This document shows, in pieces, positions 18,562-26,960 of a stretch of DNA of 64,000 nt. The notes beneath the pieces are model-generated. The model made no database searches, was not told the origin of the DNA, and saw only the letters and a list, made by a program, of their open reading frames with translations. The position numbers were made by a program, and so were the translations under genes. The DNA comes from Deinococcus aetherius. GTDB lineage: Bacteria; Deinococcota; Deinococci; Deinococcales; Deinococcaceae. Every line of letters starts with the position of its first letter. Positions within the stretch are counted from its first letter, which is position 1. The stretch lies in assembly GCF_025997855.1 (NCBI RefSeq), contig NZ_AP026562.1:62001-126000 (forward strand), in the 5' to 3' direction.

Positions 18562-20133
18562 TCACTTCTCCAGCGACGCTGCCGTGAAGATGTTGTTCCC
18601 CAGCGGAATCTGCACGAAGCCCCGCACGTTCTTGGCGAGCGCGACCGGGTAGGGCGTCTCGTACAGGAAGACGATGGGCGCGGCGTCGTTGTAGATGGTC
18701 TGGATGCGGCGGTACTGGCCAGCGCGGTTCTGGCGGTTCGTCTCCGCCTGGCTCTGCCCGAAAAGCCGCTCGATCTCGGCGTTCCTGAAGCCGGTGTGCA
18801 GGCTCTCCACGTTGTCGTAGATGGCGAAGTAACTCGTGATCTGGCTGGGGTCGTTGATGTCGTTCGTCCACCCGGCGGTGCGCATCTGGAAGTCGTTGGC
18901 GCGGTAGCGGGCCGTCTTGGTCGCCGCGTCCACCTGCTCGATCTTGAGTCTCACGCCCACCTGCCCCCACATCTGCTGGAGGGCGGTGAGCAGCGCGAGG
19001 TCGTTGGCGCTCCCCGAGGTGGCGAGGCAGGACACCTCGAAGCCGTTTCCGTAGCCCGCCGCCTGGAGAAGCTGCCGCGCCCGCGCCGCGTTGTACGGGT
19101 AGCCCCGCTGCGGGGCGAAGAGCGGGGTGGTGGACGACATGAACGAGCGCATCGGCTTGCCCGTGCCGTACGTCACGACCTGGATCAGCGCGTCCTTGTT
19201 GGTGGCGAAGTTCAGCGCCTGCCGCACCCGCACGTCCGACAGGGGATTGGTCGCCCCGTTATTGAGCTTGGGCCGGTTGTTCATGGTGATGAAGTTGACC
19301 TGCGTGGAGGGGAACAGCTCCATGTTGATCCTGGCGTTGGCCTTCAGCTCCGCCACGCGCGACAGCGGGATGAACTCGGCGCCCTGGAGTTCCCCGGACT
19401 GCAACTTGAGGATGCGGGTGTTGTCGTCGGGGACGATCTCGAAGCGCACCGCGTCGAGGTAGGGCAGGGCCTTGCCGTCCTCGCCCTTCTGCCAGTAGTA
19501 GGGGTTGCGCTTGAGAGTCATGTACGAACCGCGCTTCCACTCGCTCAGCACGAAGGGCCCCGACCCGATGGGCTTTTCCGCGAACGCCCGGGCCTTCTCC
19601 GCGTCGTTCTTGCCGGACGCGGCGTTGAACAACTTCTGCGGCATGATCGCCGCGTTGAAGGTCGCCAGCGCCGCCGTGAGGGTGGGGTCGGGCTGCTTGA
19701 GGTTCAGGGTCACCGTGTTTCCCTGCGCCGTGACCGAATTGATCGAGGCGAGCGAGCCGTTCCACGCGCCGTTCTGCGGATTGCGCGCCCGGTCGAGGGA
19801 CCACTTCACGTCGCCCGAGGTGAGCGGGCTGCCGTCCGCGAACCGCAGGCCGGGCCGCAGGGTCAGCGTCATCGTCTTGCCATCGGGGCTCAGCTTGTAG
19901 CTCGACGCGAGGCCGGGCCTGACCCGTTTGCCGTCCGGGGTGGGCTGGAGCAGCGTGTCGTACAGGTTGGTCAGGATCCAGATGTCGAGGTTGGCGTCGT
20001 TGAGCACCGGGTCGAGAAACAGCGAGTCCGCGTATCGGCCGTATACCATCGTCCCGCCGCGCGTCACGGCGAGCGAGGAGCCGAGGGTCAGGGCGGCACC
20101 GAGGGCGAGCGTCAGACGGGTGAATCGGTTCAT
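18562..20133 (-). CDS. ABC transporter substrate-binding protein, family 5 (peptide/opine type)
   Basis: A 523-aa exported protein. The signal peptide is MNRFTRLTLALGAALTLGSSLAV with no lipobox Cys, so it is secreted rather than lipid-anchored. Family-5 hallmarks are LASSYKLSPDGKTMTLTLRPGLRFADGSPLTSGDVKWSLDRA, KPIGSGPFVLSEWKRGSYMTLKRNPYYW and DVRVRQALNFATNKDAL. It is the first gene of the minus-strand operon, behind a strong promoter at 20222-20250. It captures oligopeptides or related compounds for the permease below; the exact ligand is not readable. Confidence 0.93.
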   Translation of the reverse strand: MNRFTRLTLALGAALTLGSSLAVTRGGTMVYGRYADSLFLDPVLNDANLDIWILTNLYDTLLQPTPDGKRVRPGLASSYKLSPDGKTMTLTLRPGLRFADGSPLTSGDVKWSLDRARNPQNGAWNGSLASINSVTAQGNTVTLNLKQPDPTLTAALATFNAAIMPQKLFNAASGKNDAEKARAFAEKPIGSGPFVLSEWKRGSYMTLKRNPYYWQKGEDGKALPYLDAVRFEIVPDDNTRILKLQSGELQGAEFIPLSRVAELKANARINMELFPSTQVNFITMNNRPKLNNGATNPLSDVRVRQALNFATNKDALIQVVTYGTGKPMRSFMSSTTPLFAPQRGYPYNAARARQLLQAAGYGNGFEVSCLATSGSANDLALLTALQQMWGQVGVRLKIEQVDAATKTARYRANDFQMRTAGWTNDINDPSQITSYFAIYDNVESLHTGFRNAEIERLFGQSQAETNRQNRAGQYRRIQTIYNDAAPIVFLYETPYPVALAKNVRGFVQIPLGNNIFTAASLEK

Positions 20134-20451
20134 GCGGGCCTCCACGGGAGAAGGACGGGGAAGAACGAACGCTGAGCGCACCCGGGGTGTGGCGCGGTGG
20201 AGGTGTAGGGTGTTATGCCAGACTGTAACGGTCGGCCCGGCAGTGGTCAAGCGTTCCTGCCGCCCGGCGGATAGACCGCTCAGCCCACCGGGGAGAACAA
20301 CGGGAGAGCCACCCGGTCTGCGGCGTACCGCCCTCATTCGGCATAACACTTCCCCAACACTTTCCCGCCGCGCCCCTCCGGCTTGCGGCCCGAAGTCGAG
20401 GACGGGGGCCGTCTCCCCGCGCCCCGGCCCTCCCGCCGCTACAGTCTTCCC
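20134..20451. other. Divergent control region between the peptide operon and the alcohol dehydrogenase
   Basis: The 318 nt hold the promoter of the minus-strand operon (20222-20250) and the leaderless promoter of the alcohol dehydrogenase (-10 TACAGT 20440-20445). Two copies of one 10-mer, GTGTTATGCC at 20210-20219 and its exact reverse complement at 20340-20349, lie 120 nt apart around the operon promoter. They are candidate sites for the GntR regulator encoded in the operon. Confidence 0.5.
20222..20250 (-). promoter_or_regulatory. Sigma-70-type promoter of the peptide uptake operon
   Basis: Reading the minus strand, TTGACC (20250-20245) and TACAGT (20227-20222) are separated by exactly 17 nt. 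The predicted transcript starts about 80 nt before the ATG of the substrate-binding protein. This is the best-formed sigma-70 promoter seen upstream of a non-leaderless gene in this window. Confidence 0.7.
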
Positions 20452-21531
20452 ATGCAGGCCGTCCTCTACCGCGAGTTTCAGACCCGCCCCGAACTCGTCA
20501 GCGTCCCCGACCCCGCGCCTCCGGGGGACGGGGTGGTCGTGCGGGTCGGCGCCACCGGGGTGTGCCGCAGCGACTGGCACGGCTGGATGGGCCACGACCC
20601 CGACATTACCCTGCCCCACGTGCCGGGCCACGAACTCGCCGGGACGGTCGTGGAGGTCGGCCGACACGTCCGCGCGTGGCAGGTGGGCGACCGGGTGACC
20701 GTCCCCTTCGTCTCGGGCTGCGGGCGTTGCCCGGAGTGCCGCTCCGGCAACCAGCAGGTCTGCGAGCGCCAGTTCCAGCCCGGCTTCACCCACTGGGGCT
20801 CGTTCGCCGAGTACGTCGCGCTGCACCACGCCGAGGGGAACCTCGTGCGGCTGCCCGACACGCTGGACTTCGTGACGGCGGCGAGCCTGGGGTGCCGCTT
20901 CGCCACGTCCTTCCGGGCGCTCGCCTTGCAGGGCCGGGTGCGCGGCGGGGAATGGGTCGCCGTCCACGGCTGCGGCGGGGTGGGCTTATCGGCCGTCATG
21001 ATCGCGGTGGCCCTCGGGGCCGGGGTGATCGCCGTGGACATTGACGACGGGAAACTGCGCCTCGCCCGGGACCTCGGCGCCACCCTGACGGTCAACGGCC
21101 GGGAGACGCCCGACGTGGCCGGGGCCGTCCGCGACCTCACCGGCGGCGGGGCCCACGTCTCGCTCGACGCGCTGGGGCACCCCGAGACCTGCGCCAACTC
21201 GGTCGCCAGCCTGCGGACGCGCGGCAGACACGTCCAGGTCGGCCTGCTCCTGGCCGGTCAGCGCCACCCGCCGATCCCGATGGACCGGGTGGTCGCCCGC
21301 GAACTGGAAATCTACGGCAGCCACGGGATGGCGGCCCACACCTATCCCGGGATGCTGGGCATGATCGAGCGCGGCGTCCTGAAACCGGAGCGCCTCGTCG
21401 GGCGGCGGATCGGCCTGGAGGACGCGGCGGACGCCCTCGTGGAGATGGACCGTTTTCCCGGGCCGGGCGTGACCGTGGTGGACCGCCTGGGCACGCGGGG
21501 CGCCGGGGCCACGGGCGTTCCCGGGAGGTAG
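20452..21531 (+). CDS. Zinc-dependent alcohol dehydrogenase
   Basis: A 359-aa medium-chain dehydrogenase. The catalytic zinc site is [29 protein letters not shown], with GHE motif. The structural zinc cysteines are in [16 protein letters not shown]. The NAD-binding loop [17 protein letters not shown] is followed by IAVDIDD, whose acidic residue favours NAD. The start was chosen at ATG 20452, with a TACAGT -10 six nt before it (leaderless); the frame is open upstream. It is probably a monocistronic cytosolic oxidoreductase. Substrate unknown. Confidence 0.9.
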   Translation: MQAVLYREFQTRPELVSVPDPAPPGDGVVVRVGATGVCRSDWHGWMGHDPDITLPHVPGHELAGTVVEVGRHVRAWQVGDRVTVPFVSGCGRCPECRSGNQQVCERQFQPGFTHWGSFAEYVALHHAEGNLVRLPDTLDFVTAASLGCRFATSFRALALQGRVRGGEWVAVHGCGGVGLSAVMIAVALGAGVIAVDIDDGKLRLARDLGATLTVNGRETPDVAGAVRDLTGGGAHVSLDALGHPETCANSVASLRTRGRHVQVGLLLAGQRHPPIPMDRVVARELEIYGSHGMAAHTYPGMLGMIERGVLKPERLVGRRIGLEDAADALVEMDRFPGPGVTVVDRLGTRGAGATGVPGR

Positions 21532-21601
21532 GCCGACCCTCCACACCCGCAAGAGGGGCGGAAGTGGGGGCGGGCGGCGAGGAGGCCCCACAATAGGGGA
21601 C

Positions 21602-22357
21602 ATGCTGGATTTGACGGGCAAGGTCATTCTCGTGACGGGCGGCTCACGCGGCATCGGCGCCGCGACGGTTCGCACGCTGGCAGCGGCCGGGGCGCAGGTC
21701 ATCGTGCACTACGGCCAGAGTGGGGGAGAGGCCGAGGCCATCGTGCGAGACCTCGGGGAGGACAAGGCACTCGCCCTCGGCGCCGACCTTTCCCGACCCG
21801 GGGTCGCGGTGGACCTGTTCCGGGAGGCTATCTCCTGGCGGGGCCGCATCGACGTGCTCGTGAACAACGCGGGCGTCGCCCCGAGCGTGACGGTGGACGA
21901 GCCTCTCGGCGAGTGGGCCGAGACCTGGGCGCGGACCTTGCAGGTCAACCTGATCGCCGTCGCCGACCTGTGCCGCGAGGCGATCCTGCACTTTCGCGGG
22001 CGGGGGGGCGGGATCATCGTCAACGTGGCGAGCCGGGCGGCCTTTCGCGGGGACAACCCCGACGCGATGCACTACGCGGCGTCGAAGGGGGGCGTGATCG
22101 CGCTGACCCGTTCCATCGCGCGGGGGTACGCCCGCGAGAACATCCTCGCCTACGCCGTCGCTCCTGGGTGGGTGCGCACCGACATGGCGGCGGGGTATGT
22201 GCGCGAGCACGCGGCGGACATCGCGCGGGAGATTCCGCTGGGGGACGTGGCTCCCCCGGAGGAGGTCGCCAACACGGTGGCCTTTCTGGCCTCGGGGCTG
22301 GCGCGGCACATGACGGGGGCGACCCTCGACATCAACGGCGCCTCCTACGTCCGCTAG
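21602..22357 (+). CDS. SDR family oxidoreductase (FabG-like)
   Basis: A 251-aa classical SDR with VTGGSRGIGAATVRTLAAAGA, LVNNAGVAP, NVASRAAFRG, the YAASKGG catalytic motif and the C-terminal HMTGATLDINGASYVR. The -10-like CACAAT (21589-21594) ends 7 nt before ATG, again suggesting a leaderless message. The gene is 70 nt downstream of the alcohol dehydrogenase and co-directional, but probably has its own promoter. The substrate is not deducible. Confidence 0.9.
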   Translation: MLDLTGKVILVTGGSRGIGAATVRTLAAAGAQVIVHYGQSGGEAEAIVRDLGEDKALALGADLSRPGVAVDLFREAISWRGRIDVLVNNAGVAPSVTVDEPLGEWAETWARTLQVNLIAVADLCREAILHFRGRGGGIIVNVASRAAFRGDNPDAMHYAASKGGVIALTRSIARGYARENILAYAVAPGWVRTDMAAGYVREHAADIAREIPLGDVAPPEEVANTVAFLASGLARHMTGATLDINGASYVR

Positions 22358-22427
22358 ACGCCCCGCCCCGGGTCGGCGGCGCGTCCGGGACACACCTCAC
22401 CCGGGCCGGGCCCGGTACAGTGGGGTG

Positions 22428-22472
22428 ATGTCGCCCGTTTCTCCCCGCCTGCCTCTCAGGAGCGGTTCGTGA
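22428..22472 (+). CDS. Possible 14-residue leader ORF coupled to the histidine kinase gene
   Basis: TACAGT (22416-22421) is followed six nt later by ATG 22428, the same geometry as the leaderless genes here. The frame encodes MSPVSPRLPLRSGS and its TGA overlaps the GTG start of the kinase as GTGA. An SD-like AGGAG for the kinase lies inside it. Translational coupling through this mini-ORF is plausible. It could instead be an untranslated 5' leader. Confidence 0.4.
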   Translation: MSPVSPRLPLRSGS

Positions 22473-24010
22473 ATCCCGCGATCTCCACCGCCCCGCCGCC
22501 CTTCCAGCCGACCATCGACGCCCTGAGCGCCCACGTCGCGGTGGTGGACTCGGGCGGGTGGATCGTCGCCGTCAACCGGGCGTGGCGGCAGTTTTGCGAG
22601 GACAACGGCGGGGCGGCGGGGAGCTGCGGCGTGGGCAGCAACTACCTGGCGGTGTGCGGGGGGGAGGGGGGCGGCGAGGGCGAGGCCTGCGCGATGACGC
22701 TGGGGCTGCTCGCCGTCCTGCGCGGCGAGGTGCCGGAGTTCGTGCTGGCCTATCCATGCCACTCGCCCCGGGAGCAGCGCTGGTTTCGCGCCCGGGTGAC
22801 GCCCGTGCGGGCGGAGGGGGGCCACGTCACCCACGCGGTCGTCGCCCACGAGAACATCACCGAGCGCGAGCTGGGGCTGCTCGCCCTCCAGGAGAGCGAG
22901 GCCCGCTTCCGGGCGCTGGCCGACGTGACGCCCATCGGCATGGCGGTGGGCACGCTGGACGGCGAGCTGGAGTACGTGAACGAGGCCTTCTTGCGGCTCG
23001 TCGGCGTGGAGCGCGCGGCCTACGCGGGGGGGAGGATCAACTGGCTCGACCTCACGCCCCCCGAGTGGCGGCACACTGACCGGCTCGCGGCGGCGCAGGT
23101 GGCCGAGCGCGGGGTGTCGCGGCCCTACGAGAAGGAGTACCGCCGCCCCGACGGCACCCGCGTTCCGGTGCTCCTCGCCCTGGCGGGCTACGGGGTGGGG
23201 GGGCGCGAGCGGCTGTGCGGGTACATGCTCGACCTGACCGACCGCAAGCGCGCCGAGGCCGAGCTGCGTGACCTCAACACCCGCCTGGAGGCCCTGGTGG
23301 AGCAGCGCACGGGCGAGCTGATGGACCTCAACCTCGAACTCCAGGCGTACGCGGAGGCGGTGACCCGGCAGTTGCGGGCGCCCGTCGCCCGGGTGCTCAA
23401 CTTCGCCCGGCTGCTGCGGGCCGGGCTCGACGCCTCGCTGGGGGAGCGTCAGCGCCTGCACTTCGGGCACCTCCACAGCGAGGCCGAGCGCGTCGCGGGC
23501 CTGCTGGAGGACCTGCGCGAGTTCACCGCCCGCCCCGCGCCGCCCCCCCACGGGGAGGTCCCGCTGGCCGTGCTCGTGGCCCAGGTCAGAAGCGACCTGT
23601 TGCCGCTCACGCGCGGACGGCGGGTCGAGTGGCGGGTGGGCGAGCTGCCCACCGTGCGGGGCGACCCCCTGCGGCTGAGGCAGGCCGTCACGCACCTCCT
23701 GACCAACGCCCTGAAGTTCACTCGCGGACGCGAGCAGGCGCTGATCGAGGTCGGGGCGCGGCGGGAGGCGGGCGAGTGGGTGGTCCTCGTGCGCGACAAC
23801 GGGGTGGGCTTCGATTCGGCGCACGCGGGCGAACTCTTCCGGGTCTTCGCCCGGCTCCACCCCGAGATGGAGGGCACCGGCGTGGGGCTGGCGAACGTCC
23901 GCCGGGTGATCCAGCAGCACGGCGGCCGGGTGGGGGCGCACGCCGAACCCGGGGCGGGGGCAACGTTCTGGGTGACCTTTCCATGCGCCCCCGGGGAGGG
24001 AGCGCCGTAG
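22469..24010 (+). CDS. PAS-domain histidine kinase homologue lacking the phospho-acceptor histidine
   Basis: A 513-aa soluble protein: PAS-like region (about 17-130), second PAS (about 145-262, ending LDLTDRKRAEAELRDL), short coiled coil, dimerisation helices (about 288-350) and an HATPase domain (about 365-505). The ATPase boxes look intact: N box NALKF (Asn413), DNGVGF (443-448) and GTGVGLAN (469-476). The H box reads EAVTRQLRAP instead of the usual xAVSHDLRAP, so Arg300 replaces the histidine and Gln the following Asp. Autophosphorylation in the normal way is therefore unlikely. GTG 22469 has AGGAG upstream. No response regulator is adjacent. Confidence 0.87.
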   Translation: MNPAISTAPPPFQPTIDALSAHVAVVDSGGWIVAVNRAWRQFCEDNGGAAGSCGVGSNYLAVCGGEGGGEGEACAMTLGLLAVLRGEVPEFVLAYPCHSPREQRWFRARVTPVRAEGGHVTHAVVAHENITERELGLLALQESEARFRALADVTPIGMAVGTLDGELEYVNEAFLRLVGVERAAYAGGRINWLDLTPPEWRHTDRLAAAQVAERGVSRPYEKEYRRPDGTRVPVLLALAGYGVGGRERLCGYMLDLTDRKRAEAELRDLNTRLEALVEQRTGELMDLNLELQAYAEAVTRQLRAPVARVLNFARLLRAGLDASLGERQRLHFGHLHSEAERVAGLLEDLREFTARPAPPPHGEVPLAVLVAQVRSDLLPLTRGRRVEWRVGELPTVRGDPLRLRQAVTHLLTNALKFTRGREQALIEVGARREAGEWVVLVRDNGVGFDSAHAGELFRVFARLHPEMEGTGVGLANVRRVIQQHGGRVGAHAEPGAGATFWVTFPCAPGEGAP

Positions 24011-24121
24011 GGCGAGCCGCTGACGGTCGGGTCGCTCGAGTGGGCTCAGGCGCCGGGCCCCTTCCCCGACTGGCCGCCGTCCGGCCGCCCTGGTCGCGCG
24101 GCCCCCATCCTTTTCCGCCCC

Positions 24122-25264
24122 TCAGTTTTTCGGCAGGCGAATCTCCAGGAACATGTTCGGCTGGAGTGCCTGGTAGTCGCGGGTAAAGCCGCCCGTGTAG
24201 CTCATGCCCCACGGGTAGGTCTCCATCCCAGGGATACGCCGCCGGAGTTCGATGGGTCGCCCGTTCATGGTGCCCGTGACCTTGTAGGTCCCCCACATCA
24301 CGTTCGCCGCGACCCAGCCCGAGCCGCTCATGACGAGCTTCGTCTGCCGCACCTTGCCGGTGGAGCCGTCCGCGAGCTTGCCGACGGGCGTGAGGGTCAG
24401 GATCACCTGCGCGGGGTCAATGTCGAAGTTGCCCGCCTCCCGCTCGACGAACACGCAGGCGAGGTTGCCGTAGGGATCGGCCTGCGAGAGGGGCTTGGGT
24501 TTGAAGGTGAAGTTGCGCACGCCGCCCACGCCGCCGGGCACGGTCTCCGGGGTCTGGGGCACGAGGGCGACACTGGCCGAGTAGCCGTCGTACCTGATGG
24601 ACAGGCTGGCGGTGACGTTGAAGGTGACGGGCGCGTTGCGAACGTCGATCCTGTACCGCCCCTGCGCGTCGGTGCGGGTGATGAGGTTGCTGTTGTACCC
24701 GAGCGTGTTGTCCGCGACGACCTCGACGCCGGGCAGCGGCACGCCCTGCTCGTTCACGACCGTTCCCGTGATGAAGCCTCGCTGCGCGGTCGCGGCGCTG
24801 GACGCCCCAGGGGTCGTGTTGGAGTTGGACTGGGCCTGCGCGCTGGTGCCCGGCGCGGTGGCCGTCCTCTTCACCTCCACGAGTTCGAGCTTCACGTTCC
24901 CCGTGCCGACCCTGACAAGGGGCGCTTCCTTTTCCGCCAGCAGATTGCGGTCCACCCAGTCGCCCACGCTCACGTCCTCGTCCCCGTCGTTGTCCTGCAC
25001 GGCGTAGATGGCGTAGGGCACGTCGTCGAGGTCCCTGATGGTGAAGTCCGCCCTGGCCTTCTTGCTGTCGATCACGGCGCCCTTCACGTCGTCCGAGTCG
25101 CAGTCTCCCTTCGGGCAGGCGATGATCACCGTGTCCTTGAGGGAGTGCCCGCCCGCCGCCGTGACCGTGCCGCTGATGGTGCGGGGGGCGGACGCCAGGG
25201 CCTGGCCTGCCAGGGAGAGGGTGAGGCCCAGCAGGGCGGTCAGGGTCTTGAGGGTTCGGTTCAT
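24122..25264 (-). CDS. Secreted protein with carboxypeptidase-regulatory-like (Cna B-type) domains
   Basis: A 380-aa exported protein with signal peptide MNRTLKTLTALLGLTLSLAGQALA. A first beta-sandwich region follows (ISGTVTAAGGHSLKDTVIIACPKGDCDSDD), then a Ser/Thr/Gln-rich linker (about 135-160). A carboxypeptidase-regulatory-like domain follows (ITGTVVNEQGVPLPGVEVVADNTLGYNSNLITRTDAQGRYRIDV). Its central and C-terminal parts are paralogous to the lipoprotein at 25510-26307. The function is probably structural or binding on the cell surface; no catalytic residues were recognised. Its promoter carries the shared CAGCCA-N11-GTAC motif. Confidence 0.8.
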   Translation of the reverse strand: MNRTLKTLTALLGLTLSLAGQALASAPRTISGTVTAAGGHSLKDTVIIACPKGDCDSDDVKGAVIDSKKARADFTIRDLDDVPYAIYAVQDNDGDEDVSVGDWVDRNLLAEKEAPLVRVGTGNVKLELVEVKRTATAPGTSAQAQSNSNTTPGASSAATAQRGFITGTVVNEQGVPLPGVEVVADNTLGYNSNLITRTDAQGRYRIDVRNAPVTFNVTASLSIRYDGYSASVALVPQTPETVPGGVGGVRNFTFKPKPLSQADPYGNLACVFVEREAGNFDIDPAQVILTLTPVGKLADGSTGKVRQTKLVMSGSGWVAANVMWGTYKVTGTMNGRPIELRRRIPGMETYPWGMSYTGGFTRDYQALQPNMFLEIRLPKN

Positions 25265-25294
25265 GGGGTCCTCCGTTGCCTTCCGGCGTCCTGG

Positions 25295-25326
25295 GGACGT
25301 ACAGGGGGCCGAATGGCTGGCGAGTG
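25295..25326 (-). promoter_or_regulatory. Shared bipartite motif, site A
   Basis: On the minus strand CAGCCA, an 11-nt spacer and GTAC (25302-25299), preceded by CACTCGC. The motif ends 34 nt before the ATG of the secreted protein at 25264. It aligns without gaps to four other sites (26349-26380, 26897-26928, 35170-35201, 35549-35580). I found this combination nowhere else when reading the window. Confidence 0.65.
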
Positions 25327-25432
25327 TCGTGGTGGGAACCGGCTGACGCAGGAGCGAAGTTCTGGAGGGAGACCGGGAGGCCATGCACTTCGCCCCCCGT
25401 GACTGAGGGCGCTGCAAGCGGGCCCGGATGAC

Positions 25433-25474
25433 CGGCGGGCGTGGGCACAGGAGCTCCTGTGCCCACGCCCGCCG
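25433..25474. repeat. Perfect 42-bp palindrome with no loop
   Basis: Arms of 21 nt meet without a spacer around GGAGCTCC; the left arm begins CGGCGGGCGTGGGCACAG. It lies 35 nt downstream of the stop of the lipoprotein gene (25510) and 106 nt upstream of site A. It could act as a terminator for the lipoprotein gene, although no T-run follows on either strand. A perfect, loopless inverted repeat of this size is rare. Confidence 0.8.
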
Positions 25475-25509
25475 TGCAAACCTTCCCGCGCCCACGGCCT
25501 CCGTGGGGA

Positions 25510-26307
25510 TCAGGGCTGCGGGGCGAGCTGGAGGTTGAAGTCGGTCATGACGCCGTACTTCGGCTCCTTGCGGAACATCAGGGTGGTCGAGGGCGCGAAG
25601 GTGTCCTCGTCCTGGCGCATCACCAGCATGTTCCGGGGAGCGCCGCCCTCGGGCAGGTAGCGGGCCGTGACGGTGTACCGGCCAATCGGCACGTCCGCGA
25701 CCGTATTGCCGTCCACGAAGCGCTTCAGGGTCTCGCCCGTGCTGCCGTCCAGCAGCGGCCCGTCCGGGGTGAGGGTGAGTTCCACGTACCTGTTCTTGAA
25801 GTCGCCGTTCTTGTAGTTGCCGTACACCCACACGGTTCCGCCGTAGTATCCGCCGCCGGGCTTCTCGCCCGAGGTCTTCACAGTGAAGTTGCGGATGGCG
25901 CCCGCGTCGGTGGCAAACGACGCGGTATTGTCCACCTCCATACCCAGCTCGTAGGCGTCCCCGTTGTACACCGTCTTGAACGCGCCGCCCGCCTGCCAGG
26001 TGCCGAGCTGGTCGCGCGGCAGCGAGAGGCTGTAGCGGCCCTGTGCGTCGGTCCGGCCCAGGACGTTCATGTTGTCGTACAGCGTGTTGTCGGCCCACAC
26101 TTCCACCCCGGCGAGCGGCTCCCCGGAGGCGTTTCTCACGACGCCTTTCATGGTGTACGGCGTGGGCTGGCTGGGATCGGTCGTGCCGGGATCGCTGGGC
26201 GGGTTCACAACGGGTGGCTCGGTGACCGGGCCCGTTGCGGTGGTTTCGCCGCAGGCGGCAAGCGTGGTGGCGAGGAGCAGGGCACTGACGATTCTGGCTG
26301 CATTCAT
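25510..26307 (-). CDS. Lipoprotein with carboxypeptidase-regulatory-like domain
   Basis: A 265-aa protein with a lipoprotein signal (MNAARIVSALLLATTLAACGE, lipobox LAAC) and a proline/threonine-rich linker. The domain that follows (MKGVVRNASGEPLAGVEVWADNTLYDNMNVLGRTDAQGRYSLSLP) is closely related to the one at 24122-25264. Shared downstream segments (RNFTVK/RNFTFK, LTLTPDGPLLDGSTGE/LTLTPVGKLADGSTGK) show the two genes are paralogues. It is probably anchored at the cell surface. Transcription likely starts from site B. Confidence 0.85.
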   Translation of the reverse strand: MNAARIVSALLLATTLAACGETTATGPVTEPPVVNPPSDPGTTDPSQPTPYTMKGVVRNASGEPLAGVEVWADNTLYDNMNVLGRTDAQGRYSLSLPRDQLGTWQAGGAFKTVYNGDAYELGMEVDNTASFATDAGAIRNFTVKTSGEKPGGGYYGGTVWVYGNYKNGDFKNRYVELTLTPDGPLLDGSTGETLKRFVDGNTVADVPIGRYTVTARYLPEGGAPRNMLVMRQDEDTFAPSTTLMFRKEPKYGVMTDFNLQLAPQP

Positions 26308-26348
26308 GGTGTTCCTCCGGTCGTCCGCCCCTTGGGCGAACCTGGCCG

Positions 26349-26380
26349 GAAGGTACGGAGCCGGGGATGGCTGCGGAATG
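26349..26380 (-). promoter_or_regulatory. Shared bipartite motif, site B
   Basis: On the minus strand CATTCCG-CAGCCA, 11-nt spacer, GTACCTTC. GTAC lies at 26356-26353, 45 nt before the ATG at 26307. The GTACCTTCCGG end is identical to site C on the opposite strand over 11 nt. Confidence 0.65.
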
Positions 26381-26896
26381 TTGAGAGCTGCTCCTGGGTG
26401 CCCGGCGGGCTCGGGTGTCCCAGCCCCAGGACGATGGAACACAGCGCCCACACGCCCTTCGGCACCCGCCGTGCCTGGAGCCGTGCGGCGGCAGTCACGC
26501 GGTGTCAGGAACGTTCGTCAACCTCTCTGGCCTCGTCCGCCTTGCCGCGCACGCCCTCATCGTCACCAGCAGCTGAGGATGAGCGCCCCTCGCTCCGTTG
26601 GCGCACAGCAGGGCGGGCGTTGTGTTGTGTACGTGGGATGCACTCCGTTACCCCATACGGCGCGGCTCGTGCAAGACTTCCGCCCGGGTGCCGTGGTCGT
26701 GCAGGCCGCCGCTGGACGGTGAAACGTCGAATGTCGTTCGACCCGGTGGGTGTGGCGTCCGGGAACGTCTGGAACGAGGAGCAGGGGCCGTAGGGGCGGG
26801 ATGGTCCGGGTTCCGCCGACCTTCTGGCCCGTGCCCCGGGCCCGCTTCAGGTGGGCTGGGTCTTTCTGCCGTGCCTCCCGGCAGAGGCCCACGCGA

Positions 26897-26928
26897 CATT
26901 CGCCAGCCATTCCGTGCCCCGTACCTTC
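26897..26928 (+). promoter_or_regulatory. Shared bipartite motif, site C
   Basis: CATTCGC-CAGCCA, 11-nt spacer, GTACCTTC. GTAC lies at 26921-26924, 36 nt before the ATG of the cupin gene. GAAGGAGG follows at 26947-26954 as its ribosome binding site, so the motif is where a promoter is expected. Confidence 0.65.
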
Positions 26929-26960
26929 CGGCCATGCTCGACGAGCGAAGGAGGCAGGAC

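Larger units (their letters stand above)
26308..26960. other. 653-nt divergent control region holding motif sites B and C
   Basis: Apart from site B (serving the lipoprotein, minus strand) and site C (serving the cupin gene, plus strand) no gene is recognisable. The open frames here have arginine/proline-rich shadow composition. A small inverted repeat GTCGAA-N5-TTCGAC lies near 26725. The length is unusually large for this compact genome, so a degraded gene may have been here. Confidence 0.45.
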
